A DNA stretch of 32,757 nt from NCBI RefSeq assembly GCF_001417955.2, contig NZ_LKTM01000354.1, positions 1 to 32,757 of the forward strand, given 5' to 3'. Positions 22,923 through 30,834 of the stretch are shown here, piece by piece. Source of the stretch: Mycobacterium gordonae (lineage in GTDB: Bacteria; Actinomycetota; Actinomycetes; Mycobacteriales; Mycobacteriaceae). Position 1 is the first letter of the stretch, and each line of letters opens with the position of its first letter. Below the pieces are notes generated by a model. It was not told the origin of the DNA. It saw only the letters and a program-made list of their open reading frames with translations, and ran no database searches. The translations under genes were made by a program, and so were the position numbers.

Positions 22923-24679
22923 TCCGCAGCATCGGCCTGCGGCATTGGCGCGCCTACGATCATCTGGATTTGACCCTGACCCACCCGGTGACGTTCGTGG
23001 TGGCACCCAACGGCGTCGGAAAGTCCTCCCTGGTCGAGGCCGTCCGTTGGGGATTGCTCGGCACCCCACCCGATCGGGGCCGCGGGCGTGCGGTGCGCGG
23101 CGGACACGACGAGGCCACGGTGACGCTGGTGGTGTCACTGCCCGACCGTGGTGACGTCGAGGTCACCCGTACCTTGCGGCGCAGCGGGACTGCCACATTC
23201 GCGGCCAGCATCGGCAGGCGCTCCCTGACCGAAGCCGACTACGACGCCACGTTGAGGGAGTCGTGGACCGCGCAGACGGCCCTGCTCGACGCCGTCATCT
23301 TCGGGCCCGCCACAACCGGAAAGATCACGGGCTTCCCGATCCGCGATCACCTAGCTGCGGTCTTCGGGGTGCAACCACTGCTTCAGTCCGCAGAACGCCT
23401 GAAGTCACGCCGCGCAGTAATCGGTAACGAGATCAAGTCATTGCGCGCAGACCTCAGCGGCACAGCCGACGAGATCGCGGCTGCCGCCCAGCGGGTCGCG
23501 GAACTGGAAACCGATGAACGCACTGCCCGGCGGGAACGGGAGGAAGCCTTCGCGAAAGTGAGCGATCACGACGCCGCCGCGGCCCACGCGCTTGCGTGGA
23601 AACAATATCGCGACCTGGCGCAGACCTACCGCACGCGAACGCAGCACCTGCTTACCGAGATGAGCGGTGCCCTCACCGACTTGGGGGACGACCCCGTCTC
23701 CTCGCTGGCCTCGCGCCACCACCGGGTGGCGGCCGGTGTGGAGGAAAGCGTCGCCGCCGCCAGTGAGGCTGAAATCCGACTGGCCCGATCAGCGAGCGCC
23801 GCCGAGCTCCTGGCTGATAATGCTGGACGCTGCCCGACATGTCTACGTCCCTTGTCCGAGCACGAGCGCCAGACCGCGTTGGATGCCCACGGCCGCGACG
23901 GTGGCGGCGCACGCGAAAAGATCACCGCGCTTCGCGAACAGACCACGCGCCTACGCCGCGAACTCGCCCTCATAGCCCGCTTCAGCAGCGAGATCTCCCG
24001 CCTCGTCGCCCCCGTCGAACCCAAACACCCCGATCCCGGTCCCGATGCTCTCGACGTGCTCCGCGAGTCCCGCGCACACGCCGACGCCATGGCCCAGGTG
24101 CACGGCGGGGCGCTGGCCCGGGTCGACGCCGCGCGCCGTGAGCTCGAGCAGCTCCAGACCGCCGCCGCCGACCAGGTCAACCTGGTGCGCCTCGCCCGAG
24201 AGGACGTGGTGCTCGACGTGGCTCAACGCAGCGTCACCCGAGTCGCCGACCGATACCTCGTCGAACGCGTCACACCACTGGCCACTGAGATCGCCCATCG
24301 CTGGAAACTGCTCTTCGGCGCGGATGGACTACACCTGCGTCCCGACGGGCAGCTGCGAGTAGGCCACGCCGAGATCGATTTGGAGCTGCCTGACCTCAGC
24401 GGCGGCGAACGGGCCACCGCACTCCTCGTGGCCCGCCTGGTGCTGGCCGCCTCCGCGACGCGGGCGTCGTGCCTGTGGCTCGACGAACCGCTCGAACACC
24501 TCGACCCGGTCCGCCGCGCCGGCGTCGCCGCCACTCTGGTCCGCGCCGCGCAGACCAAGTCCGTAGAACAAATCCTCATCACGACCTACGAGGGGGAGTT
24601 GGCGCAGCGGCTGGCGGTCAGTGCCCCCGAAACCGTCAAGCTGACCTACGTCCGGTCCGCCGACGGCGATCTGGTCTGA
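22919..24679 (+). CDS. Rad50/SbcC-like SMC ATPase with zinc-hook motif
   Basis: This 586-residue protein has Walker A (APNGVGKSS, 29-37), two coiled-coil stretches (about 155-300 and 330-430) meeting at CPTC (305-308) as in a Rad50 zinc hook, the ABC signature LSGGE (493-497) and Walker B CLWLDEP (518-524), with the D-loop EHLD after it. Rad50-type ATPases dimerise on ATP and tether or open DNA ends, usually with a nuclease. No nuclease gene is near. It is much shorter than Rad50, like other small SMC ATPases in defence islands. The GTG start overlaps the previous stop (GTGA). The adjacent ubiquitin-like genes suggest it acts with, or is modified by, that system. Confidence 0.9.
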   Translation: MIRSIGLRHWRAYDHLDLTLTHPVTFVVAPNGVGKSSLVEAVRWGLLGTPPDRGRGRAVRGGHDEATVTLVVSLPDRGDVEVTRTLRRSGTATFAASIGRRSLTEADYDATLRESWTAQTALLDAVIFGPATTGKITGFPIRDHLAAVFGVQPLLQSAERLKSRRAVIGNEIKSLRADLSGTADEIAAAAQRVAELETDERTARREREEAFAKVSDHDAAAAHALAWKQYRDLAQTYRTRTQHLLTEMSGALTDLGDDPVSSLASRHHRVAAGVEESVAAASEAEIRLARSASAAELLADNAGRCPTCLRPLSEHERQTALDAHGRDGGGAREKITALREQTTRLRRELALIARFSSEISRLVAPVEPKHPDPGPDALDVLRESRAHADAMAQVHGGALARVDAARRELEQLQTAAADQVNLVRLAREDVVLDVAQRSVTRVADRYLVERVTPLATEIAHRWKLLFGADGLHLRPDGQLRVGHAEIDLELPDLSGGERATALLVARLVLAASATRASCLWLDEPLEHLDPVRRAGVAATLVRAAQTKSVEQILITTYEGELAQRLAVSAPETVKLTYVRSADGDLV

Positions 24680-24783
24680 CAGGCCCGAAAGTCGTTGCGA
24701 CCCTTGGGGGGTGCGAAACGGCGGGTCCGCGCGACTAGAAGGTGAAGGGCTCGAAAGGCGGGTCCTCTTCACCAGGAGGCCAC

Positions 24784-25101
24784 ATGGCACCGCTGAGCAC
24801 CACCTCACACGATACGACCGCCGCCGACCCGCAGGTCCGCCCACCCGACGGGCCGCCCGCCCCTCATCCCCAGGATGTCCCGCACCCGGTGTTTGCCTTC
24901 GACCTCGACGAGATCACCTATGAGTGCGGCCACCCCACCGTCACAGGCGCGGAGGTGATGGCTGCAGGCGGTATTCCGTTGACCGAAGGCATCATTCGGG
25001 TCCTGCCCGACGGCTCCCGTGAGGCCGTCGCCCCCGATACCGTCGTGCCTCTGGGCACGGGGGCACAGTTCAAGCGCCGCCCACGGTTCAAGCGCGGGTG
25101 A
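24784..25101 (+). CDS. ubiquitin-like protein (multiubiquitin type), single unit
   Basis: This 105-residue protein has a Pro-rich N-terminal tail (about residues 1-33) and one beta-grasp-like unit: VFAFDLDEITYECGHPTVTG, then AEVMAAGGIPLTEGIIRVLP, then GSREAVAPDTVVPLG. It follows the pattern of bacterial multiubiquitin domains (a 'Y-E-x-P-x-I-T-G-A-E' strand-helix start). It ends exactly in Arg-Gly (FKRRPRFKRG), so the C-terminal Gly is already exposed and would need no trimming before activation. The ATG at 24784 follows AGGAGG. A 104-base gap separates it from the SMC gene, the only sizeable gap in the operon. The E2-like gene starts 7 bases on. It is the likely conjugated modifier. Confidence 0.8.
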   Translation: MAPLSTTSHDTTAADPQVRPPDGPPAPHPQDVPHPVFAFDLDEITYECGHPTVTGAEVMAAGGIPLTEGIIRVLPDGSREAVAPDTVVPLGTGAQFKRRPRFKRG

Positions 25102-25108
25102 GCCCACC

Positions 25109-25516
25109 GTGACGCTTACGCAGAACTTGCGGGTACGCCTGGAGCAGGAGCAGCCACTCCTGCTCCGGGCCTACCCAACGGCCCGGATCAATTTCGAGAC
25201 GCTCGTGGTGGTTCTTCCCGACTACCCGCTGCCCACCGGATGGTCGCACATCGCCACCGACGTCTTATTCGCGATTCCGCCGAATTACCCTGTGGGACAA
25301 CCGGACAACGTCTGCGCCCGCCCGGATCTGACATTGCAGGGCGGCGGCGCACCTGGAAACAACCAAGGACTCCAAGTGCACGACGGGCGGCAATGGCTGC
25401 AGTTCTCCTACCACCTCGAGCCCGGCGACTGGCATCCCAGCGCCGACCCCGCAACGGGCAGCAACTTGGCTGAATACCTGGCCGGCGCCCTCACCCGATT
25501 CCACGAAACGAGCTGA
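25109..25516 (+). CDS. prokaryotic E2-like protein (family E type)
   Basis: This 135-residue protein shows the E2-like core of the bacterial family E: VVVLPDYPLPTGW, DVLFAIPPNYPVGQPDNV, and GRQWLQFSYHLEPGDWHPSA. The only Cys, Cys69, follows 'QPDNV', not the place of the canonical E2 catalytic Cys, while a His sits in the conserved FSYHL. Whether it forms a thioester is therefore open. In known operons this family occurs with multiubiquitin and E1/JAB genes, as here. The GTG at 25109 is 7 bases after the Ubl stop and has a weak ribosome site. It would transfer or help position the ubiquitin-like protein received from the E1 encoded next. Confidence 0.82.
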   Translation: MTLTQNLRVRLEQEQPLLLRAYPTARINFETLVVVLPDYPLPTGWSHIATDVLFAIPPNYPVGQPDNVCARPDLTLQGGGAPGNNQGLQVHDGRQWLQFSYHLEPGDWHPSADPATGSNLAEYLAGALTRFHETS

Positions 25517-25520
25517 TCTG

Positions 25521-26837
25521 ATGAGCACATTGAAATTCACCCACGGCCCGCACTGGGACCGCATCCAGGACCACCTGACCTCCGGCAACGGGGAACGATT
25601 CGCATTCGCCTTCACCCGGCCGCTGCAAGAGAGCATCAACGGCCCAGTACTCGAGGTCCTCGACGTCGCACTGATCCCCGACCACGATGTTGAATTCGAC
25701 GGCTCGGGCTGGTGCCTCAGCGCCAGCGCCCTGGACCGGGTGCACAACCAGGCGCTGAGATCCCACACAGGTCTGGCCGAGTTCCACAACCACCGCTTCG
25801 GGCCACCGCGCTTCTCGGTAACCGACGAGGATGCCCTGACACCGATGGCCTCCTACGTGGTGGATCTGTTGCCCGGTCGGCCCTACGTCGCGGGAGTCTG
25901 GGCGCAGAACCAGTTGCACGCCGAATGGTGGCGCCGCAACGGCGACGGCGGCCTCACACGGGGGACGCTGGACGCGGTAACGGCCACCGGTGATCAGATG
26001 CGGGTGCTGAACGCCGCGCCAGTCGCTGAAGACCGCATCAGCCGTCAGATTCCCCTGCTCGGCCACGCCGGCCAAGGGACCGTCGCGGGCCTGCGCGTCG
26101 CGGTCGTTGGCGGGGGAGGGACCGGCTCGCAGGTCCTGCTCAACATGGCATATCTGGGCTTCCGGAGCATCCTCGTCCTCGACGACGACACCGTCGAGCC
26201 GACCAACCTCAACAGATTGGTGACCGCCGACGCCGACGACGTCGGCCTCGCCAAAACCGAAGTTGCCCGGCAACGCCTGCACGCGATCGATCCGCGCATC
26301 GCGGTCACTGCACTGCCAGGACTCACCGTCGATGGCGAGCACCCCGAATTGTCCGAGGTGGACCTGATCATCGGCTGCCTCGACCACGACGGGCCACGCC
26401 ACCGGCTCAACCAGATCGCCATCGACACCGCAACCCCCTACCTCGACATCGCCACCGGGGTCGACGATCGCAGCACACCCCCGGCGGTTGGAGGAAGGGT
26501 AATCTTCCTGCGCCCCGGAGGCCCGTGCCTAATGTGTCTGGGCGAACTCGACACCGCCGAAGTCAGCCGGTGGGCCAAGCCACCCGTCCAACAGCGCTTA
26601 GACCGCGAACACGGATACGGCTCCGGAGCCCCGGCCCCGTCCGTCGTGCACCTCAACGCCCTCACCGCCAGCGCGGCCATCACCGAGTTGGTGGCCTGGA
26701 TCTCGGGGAGTCGAGCACCGGCGGACTGGCTGGACATTGATCTGCAGGGAGCAGCTAGCCGACCGGGCACCCAGATCGGACCCCGACGCATTCCTCCGGC
26801 CGATGCCAACTGCGTCGCCTGTAGCCGACGAACCTAA
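25521..26837 (+). CDS. JAB protease-E1 (ThiF) fusion protein
   Basis: This 438-residue protein joins two enzymes. Residues about 1-165 form a JAB/MPN domain with the zinc motif His89-x-His91-x7-Ser99-x2-Asp102 (FHNHRFGPPRFSVTD), the signature of deubiquitinase-like peptidases. Residues about 185-438 are a ThiF/E1 adenylation domain: VVGGGGTGSQ (196-204), LDDDTVEPTNLNR (220-232), and two CxxC pairs (Cys336/339, Cys431/434) for structural zinc. Cys286 (IIGCLD) is another conserved-looking Cys. The E1 would adenylate the Ubl C-terminal Gly and pass it to the E2-like protein; the JAB part would remove it from targets. It starts 4 bases after the E2 stop and is the last gene of the operon. Confidence 0.92.
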   Translation: MSTLKFTHGPHWDRIQDHLTSGNGERFAFAFTRPLQESINGPVLEVLDVALIPDHDVEFDGSGWCLSASALDRVHNQALRSHTGLAEFHNHRFGPPRFSVTDEDALTPMASYVVDLLPGRPYVAGVWAQNQLHAEWWRRNGDGGLTRGTLDAVTATGDQMRVLNAAPVAEDRISRQIPLLGHAGQGTVAGLRVAVVGGGGTGSQVLLNMAYLGFRSILVLDDDTVEPTNLNRLVTADADDVGLAKTEVARQRLHAIDPRIAVTALPGLTVDGEHPELSEVDLIIGCLDHDGPRHRLNQIAIDTATPYLDIATGVDDRSTPPAVGGRVIFLRPGGPCLMCLGELDTAEVSRWAKPPVQQRLDREHGYGSGAPAPSVVHLNALTASAAITELVAWISGSRAPADWLDIDLQGAASRPGTQIGPRRIPPADANCVACSRRT

Positions 26838-27129
26838 TCGCGACCGCCGCGCCGCCAGTGTTGAGTGGTGTTGCCCCACAGGCAAATCGTGCCCCTCGCC
26901 ATAGTCACACGATCCGCCACGACGATGAGACTGCTGGCCGCGTACATGAGGCTCTGTCGCGCTTCGGTTCTGCGACGTCGACCAGAGCGCGGCCGGCCAT
27001 CTTCGACCTGCAGAGAGACCAGATCCTCTCTCACCCTTGAGACGTCACGAAGATTGCGGCCCGCACCACAATTGTGCGCGCGGGCATCACACTGTATTCA
27101 CCACTGCGACAATGGAACACCGGCAATAG
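26838..27129. other. non-coding scar region
   Basis: About 290 bases after the Ubl operon. Short frames on both strands lack family features. No terminator hairpin was noticed directly after the JAB-E1 stop. Confidence 0.4.
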
Positions 27130-27240
27130 ACCCGCGTCGCGGTCATCGGCCTCGGCAGACTTGGCCACATGCCCATCCAACTCGGCAACGCCCTCGGAGC
27201 CGAAATCACCTTTATGCAACGATCATTGAAGAAAATGGAC
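27130..27240 (+). pseudogene. zinc-type alcohol dehydrogenase fragment
   Basis: The translation runs TRVAVIGLGRLGHMPIQLGN, then ALGAEITFMQRSLKKMD. This is the NAD(P)-binding Rossmann segment of AdhC-like alcohol dehydrogenases (VAVVGLGGLGHMAVKLA...ALGAEVT). A stop (27127-27129) lies directly before it and homology ends after 27240, so only about 37 codons remain. It is a remnant from an older gene at this place. Confidence 0.65.
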
Positions 27241-27258
27241 GTGCGCCAGGTCGCTTCA

Positions 27259-27290
27259 AAAGGGAGGGACCGAACCCGGCCCCTCCCTTT
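27259..27290 (-). terminator. intrinsic terminator of small leftward gene
   Basis: AAAGGGAGGG and CCCTCCCTTT form a perfect 10-base stem with a 12-base loop. Read leftward it is followed by TTTTG, and it lies 16 bases after the stop of the gene at 27307-27501. It could also end rightward transcription leaving the Ubl operon. Confidence 0.8.
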
Positions 27291-27306
27291 CCGTGACGCT
27301 GAACCC

Positions 27307-27501
27307 TTAGCCGCTTGCGCGCCGGAGGAATTCGCCACGGACCGCGTCGGCGAGCTCGTTCGCCAAATGATCGCGCGAATCGGAGTCCTCCAGGTGGCTC
27401 GGGTGGACCCCCTGAATTTGCGCCTCAGCAACTATCGCGACGGTAGAATGGCCGCTTTCTTCGGTGATGGTGACTTTCACCGGGATTTCGCTCAGCGACA
27501 T
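27307..27501 (-). CDS. small hypothetical acidic protein
   Basis: This 64-residue protein (MSLSEIPVKVTITEESGHST...) has two probable beta strands (VKVTITEE, TVAIVAEAQIQG) and a charged helix (RDHLANELADAVRGEFLRRA). There are no Cys, membrane segments or signal peptide. The ATG at 27501 follows AAAGGAAAG at good spacing, and a strong terminator lies after the stop, so it is a real transcription unit of one gene. The upstream DNA (27502-27770) is AT-rich for this genome and probably holds its promoter. I do not recognise the family. Confidence 0.65.
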   Translation of the reverse strand: MSLSEIPVKVTITEESGHSTVAIVAEAQIQGVHPSHLEDSDSRDHLANELADAVRGEFLRRASG

Positions 27502-28323
27502 GACTTTCCTTTCGTCGTCGGGAGTATCGCTGAACTCGACGCTACCCCGTCTGGGGAGGGGAAATGCGGTGGTTTTAGGCCAGCAAATGGCTTACTCGTC
27601 CGCTCAAGAGTTGGGCCTTCTACTGTTTTCTCAGACCCATTTTTACATTGGGCTCAACGGAGATCCATAGATATTTCTTAGAGTGCATCGCAAAACCCCT
27701 GGACGAGCACATAAAGCAGGTTCTGCCTACCATATGATCCAAATCACACAAATTTTAAGCCAGCAAACGCCGCTTTCGGAGTCGCCGGCCGCGTTGATCA
27801 GCGTCGGATGCTCGACGCCGACTGCTTCGGCCGGGCGTCGATCGCCGTGTGGCGGATCGTCTCAACCGTAGCCGCGGCGCAGCGGGCCACCCATTCTGGA
27901 AGCTCCCTGACCCGGGTCGCGGACATGCCGCCCTCGCGGTATCGCACTGCCATGGAACAGGCGTTCCAGCAATTATCCTCAGGTAGCTGGGCAGTTGATA
28001 ATCCTGGCCATTCCAGAAGTCGCCATTGTGAACCCTGCTTGACTCAATCAATAGCCGGTCGCTCTGACCCGGACGTTATCTTGAGTCGATCGGTCCGCGA
28101 CCGAAGCTCTACTTCACGGTCGAGCGGAGCGTTGCGGAGTCTCATATGGATGTTGCGTCAGTATTTGTGTCGTCATTAGTAGTGCGGTCGTTGCCAGTAG
28201 CCCAAGCCTGTGGCCCGGAAGAGCGGTCGGGGTCGACCGAGTAAGCCTCCCCTGCAGCGTGCGCCGTGCCGTACCCTCCGCTGGCACTCCAGCATTGATG
28301 CGGGCTCCGCGACTTGAGACATC
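27502..28323. other. AT-richer non-coding junction region
   Basis: About 820 bases. The first 270 (27502-27770) are clearly AT-richer than the surroundings, with runs such as CATTTTTACATTG and ACACAAATTTTAAGCC, pointing to acquired DNA or a promoter region. From 27790 on, GC rises, but the frames do not give a family. It ends where the tadA remnant begins. Confidence 0.4.
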
Positions 28324-28914
28324 TTGACGTCCGTACACAATCTTGGCAAGACCACGTTGCTTGCGGCGATCCTGGGCGCCGTCTCGCCGAGCGAGCGGAT
28401 CATATGCGTCGAGGACGCCGCCGAGCTTGCCCCGCAACATCCCCATCTGGTCAAACTCGTCGCGAAATGCGCCAACGTCGAGGGCGCCGGCGAGGTCACG
28501 GTGCGCCAGCTCGTTCGCCAGGCGTTGCGGATGCGTCCCGACCGTCTCGTCGTCGGAGAAGTGCGGGGAGCCGAGGTGGTCGACCTGTTGGCCGCGCTCA
28601 ACACGGGGCACGAAGGGGGAGCCGGCACCGTGCACGCCAACAGCCCGGGCGAGGTTCCGGCCCGGCTGGAGGCGCTGGGCGCACTCGGGGGGCTCGACCG
28701 CGGCGCGCTGCACAGCCAGCTCGCGGCCGCGGTTCAGGTGCTGCTGCACATGACCCGGGACCGGACCGGACGGCGACGACTGGGCGAGATCGCGCTGCTG
28801 CATCGATCCGAGAGCGGGCTGGTCCGGGCGATCACAGCGTGGCACGCGGACCGCGGCAGCGGGGATGCCGCCGCAGAGTTGGATGCGGCCCTTCGGACCC
28901 GGATTCCGGCGTGA
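28324..28914 (+). pseudogene. tadA: TadA/CpaF pilus ATPase, N-terminally truncated
   Basis: The frame encodes the C-terminal half of a TadA secretion ATPase: GKTTLLAAILGAVSPSE, CVEDAAELAPQHPHLVKLVA, RQALRMRPDRLVVGEVRGAE, DLLAALNTGHEGGAGTVHAN. The N-terminal region (usually about 190 residues) is gone. The break lies inside Walker A: the family reads GGTGAGKTT, while here VHNLGKTT follows a stop at 28315-28317. The first codon is TTG 28324. Without the N-terminal domain and an intact P-loop it cannot power pilus assembly. It overlaps tadB by 4 bases (GTGA), as in intact loci. The equivalent M. tuberculosis gene is Rv3659c. A recombination end point inside the P-loop codons is the best reading. 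Confidence 0.85.
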
Positions 28915-29714
28915 CGGGGCTGCAACTTTCAGCGCTGCTGTTGTCGTTGGCGCTGCTGGTGTCATCGGCGTCGCCGCGAGCCCGACTGGTTTCCGTGTTG
29001 CCGGCGGGCCGGCGAATTGTGGTCGGCCCGCGGACCGTCGGCTGGTGCTGCGGCGGCGTCTGCGCGGCGGCGGCTTTCGTGCTGCCGTGGACGACCGTCC
29101 TGTCGGGCGCTTTGGTGAGCGCCGTCGCCGGCCTCCGTTATCGGCGCCGCATCCAAGGTCGGCGCGGCGCCGAAGAAGGTCGGTCGCTGGAAGCGGCTCT
29201 CGACGTGCTGGTCGGTGAGCTGAGAGTGGGCGTCCATCCGGTCCATGCGTTCGACGTTGCCGCCGCGGAGACCACCGGTGCGGTGTCGGCGGGGATGCGG
29301 GTGGTCGCGGCGCGGGCCCGGTTGGGCGCCGACGTCGTGGCTGGACTGCGTGCCGCGGCGGAATCATCGGCGCAGCCGCAACACTGGGAGCGCCTTGCGG
29401 CGTGCTGGCAGCTGGCCAACGACCACGGTCTGGCGATCGCCACGCTGATGCGCGCTGCCCAGCGCGATATTGTTGAGCGACAACGGTTCTCGGCGGTAGT
29501 CGGGTCGGGTTTGGCCGGTGCCCGCGCTACTGCCGCCATCCTGGCAGGGTTGCCGCTGTTGGGTTTGTTGCTCGGCCAGCTGATCGGCGCCCGGCCGGTG
29601 CGGTTCCTGTTCGGTGGCCACGCGGGCGGATGCTTTCTGATGGCGGGCGTGACGCTGACCTGCGTTGGATTGTGGTGGTCGGACCGCATCGCCGATCGTG
29701 CGGCCGTGGCATGA
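28911..29714 (+). CDS. tadB: TadB-like inner-membrane pilus protein
   Basis: This 267-residue protein has two N-terminal helices (LLLSLALLVS, and CAAAAFVLPW), a cytosolic T2SS-F domain (LEAALDVLVGELRVGVHPVH, LAACWQLANDHGLAIATLMR) and two C-terminal helices. It forms the inner-membrane platform of Flp/Tad pili with TadC. It matches the place and layout of M. tuberculosis Rv3658c. The GTG at 28911 overlaps the tadA stop and ATG 29711 of tadC overlaps its stop, so the genes are translationally coupled. With its ATPase truncated it may be non-functional. Confidence 0.88.
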   Translation: MTGLQLSALLLSLALLVSSASPRARLVSVLPAGRRIVVGPRTVGWCCGGVCAAAAFVLPWTTVLSGALVSAVAGLRYRRRIQGRRGAEEGRSLEAALDVLVGELRVGVHPVHAFDVAAAETTGAVSAGMRVVAARARLGADVVAGLRAAAESSAQPQHWERLAACWQLANDHGLAIATLMRAAQRDIVERQRFSAVVGSGLAGARATAAILAGLPLLGLLLGQLIGARPVRFLFGGHAGGCFLMAGVTLTCVGLWWSDRIADRAAVA

Positions 29715-30295
29715 GTGTCGCGGCGGTACTGCTGGCCGTTGCACTGCTGGCCGGCGCAGGCCCGTCGGTGGTACGCGCTCGTGCTGGGCTGCGGTCGAGG
29801 TCGTTTCGCCCACCTGCGGAGGCTCAGCGTGGCCCGGACCCGCTGGGGATGGCTTCGAGCCTGGACGTGCTTGCGGTGTGCCTGCTGGCGGGCATGGCTG
29901 TCGCGACGGCCGCGTCGGCGACCGCGGCCTCCGCGCCGCCGCGGCTGGCATCGGTGTTGCGGCGCGCCGCCGATTTGCTGGCGCTGGGTGCCGACTCGTC
30001 TATTGCGTGGTCGACGCCGACGGGTCTGAGCCCCGCCGACGGGCAACTCGACAGCCTGTTGCGGCTGGCACGGCGGTCGTCGACTTCGGGCGCCGCTCTC
30101 GCCGATGGCGTTGCCGAGCTCGCGGTGCAGTCTCGTCACGACGCAGCGGCCGCGGCCGCTGCGGCCGCCGAGCGCGCCGGGGTGCTGATCGCCGGTCCGC
30201 TGGGTCTGTGTTTTCTGCCGGCTTTCGTGTGCCTCGGCATCGTTCCGGTGGTGGCCGGGTTGGCCGGCGATGTTCTGCAGTCGGGGTTGATATGA
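29711..30295 (+). CDS. tadC: TadC-like inner-membrane pilus protein
   Basis: This 194-residue protein has an N-terminal helix (VAAVLLAVALLAGA), a T2SS-F-type cytosolic part (SLDVLAVCLLAGMAVATAAS, SGAALADGVAELAVQSRHD) and C-terminal helices (GVLIAGPLGLCFLPAFVCLG). It pairs with TadB and corresponds in order to M. tuberculosis Rv3657c. The ATG at 29711 lies in the ATGA overlap with tadB. Confidence 0.86.
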   Translation: MSVAAVLLAVALLAGAGPSVVRARAGLRSRSFRPPAEAQRGPDPLGMASSLDVLAVCLLAGMAVATAASATAASAPPRLASVLRRAADLLALGADSSIAWSTPTGLSPADGQLDSLLRLARRSSTSGAALADGVAELAVQSRHDAAAAAAAAAERAGVLIAGPLGLCFLPAFVCLGIVPVVAGLAGDVLQSGLI

Positions 30296-30310
30296 GGAAG
30301 GAATATCTTG

Positions 30311-30511
30311 ATGCGCAACACGTTTCGGGTGATCGCGGCGCGGCTGACGATGCTGGCGAGCGACGAGTCCGGCATGTCTACGGTCGAGTACGCCATCGGC
30401 ACGATCGCGGCCGCGGCGTTCGGGGCGATCCTGTACACGGCCGTAACCGGCGACTCGGTTGTGTCCGCGCTCAACCACATCATCGGTCGTGCGCTGAGCA
30501 CCAAGGTCTAG
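30311..30511 (+). CDS. DUF4244/Flp-type small pilin
   Basis: This 66-residue protein has a short basic N-terminus, then DESGMSTVEYAIGTIAAAAF and one helix, as in Flp pilins, where Glu at +5 of the mature helix is kept (STVEYA). Cleavage by a prepilin peptidase before the helix is expected from the family. The position after tadC matches Rv3656c. The ATG at 30311 has GAGGAAGGA upstream, so this gene starts its own translation rather than being coupled. Confidence 0.85.
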   Translation: MRNTFRVIAARLTMLASDESGMSTVEYAIGTIAAAAFGAILYTAVTGDSVVSALNHIIGRALSTKV

Positions 30512-30834
30512 CCGGCAGTGCGGGTTCCAGCACCGTCGAGGCGGCCTTGGCGATCTCTGCCCTGGTGGTGGTGCTCGTGCTGTGCCTGGCCGGGCTCACC
30601 GCGGTGTCGATGCAGGTGCGCTGTATCGACGCGGCACGTGAAGCGGCCCGCTTGGCGGCGCGCGGTGACCACCGCAACGCCGTGGCAGTGGCGCGACAAA
30701 TGGCGCCAACGGGTGCGCAGGTTCGGCTGGAACATCAAGGTGGTTATCTGGTCGCTACCGTCGTGGCGCGGTCAAAGCTGTTGCCTGCGCTGGATATCGC
30801 TGCCAGAGCGGTATCGGCGGAGGAGCCGGGATGA
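30511..30834 (+). CDS. TadE-like pseudopilin, start not resolved
   Basis: The frame reads AGSAGSSTVEAALAISALVV, then a helix (LVLCLAGLTAVSMQ), CIDAAREAARLAARGDHRNA and a beta-rich end. It is a TadE-like membrane protein similar in place to Rv3655c. No ATG, GTG or TTG lies in frame at a suitable position. A GTG at 30518 is one base out of frame, so a small indel or a sequencing error near the 5' end is possible. The start given is the first in-frame codon after the pilin stop. The stop is at 30832-30834. Confidence 0.7.
   Translation, partial: AGSAGSSTVEAALAISALVVVLVLCLAGLTAVSMQVRCIDAAREAARLAARGDHRNAVAVARQMAPTGAQVRLEHQGGYLVATVVARSKLLPALDIAARAVSAEEPG

Noticed and set aside
27169..27681. A rightward gene of about 170 codons
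   Set aside because: It starts inside the dehydrogenase remnant, runs through the terminator and lies opposite the better-supported small gene.
28114..29367. Long leftward frame opposite tadA and tadB
   Set aside because: Arg/Pro-rich composition without family features; it is the complement shadow of the Tad genes.
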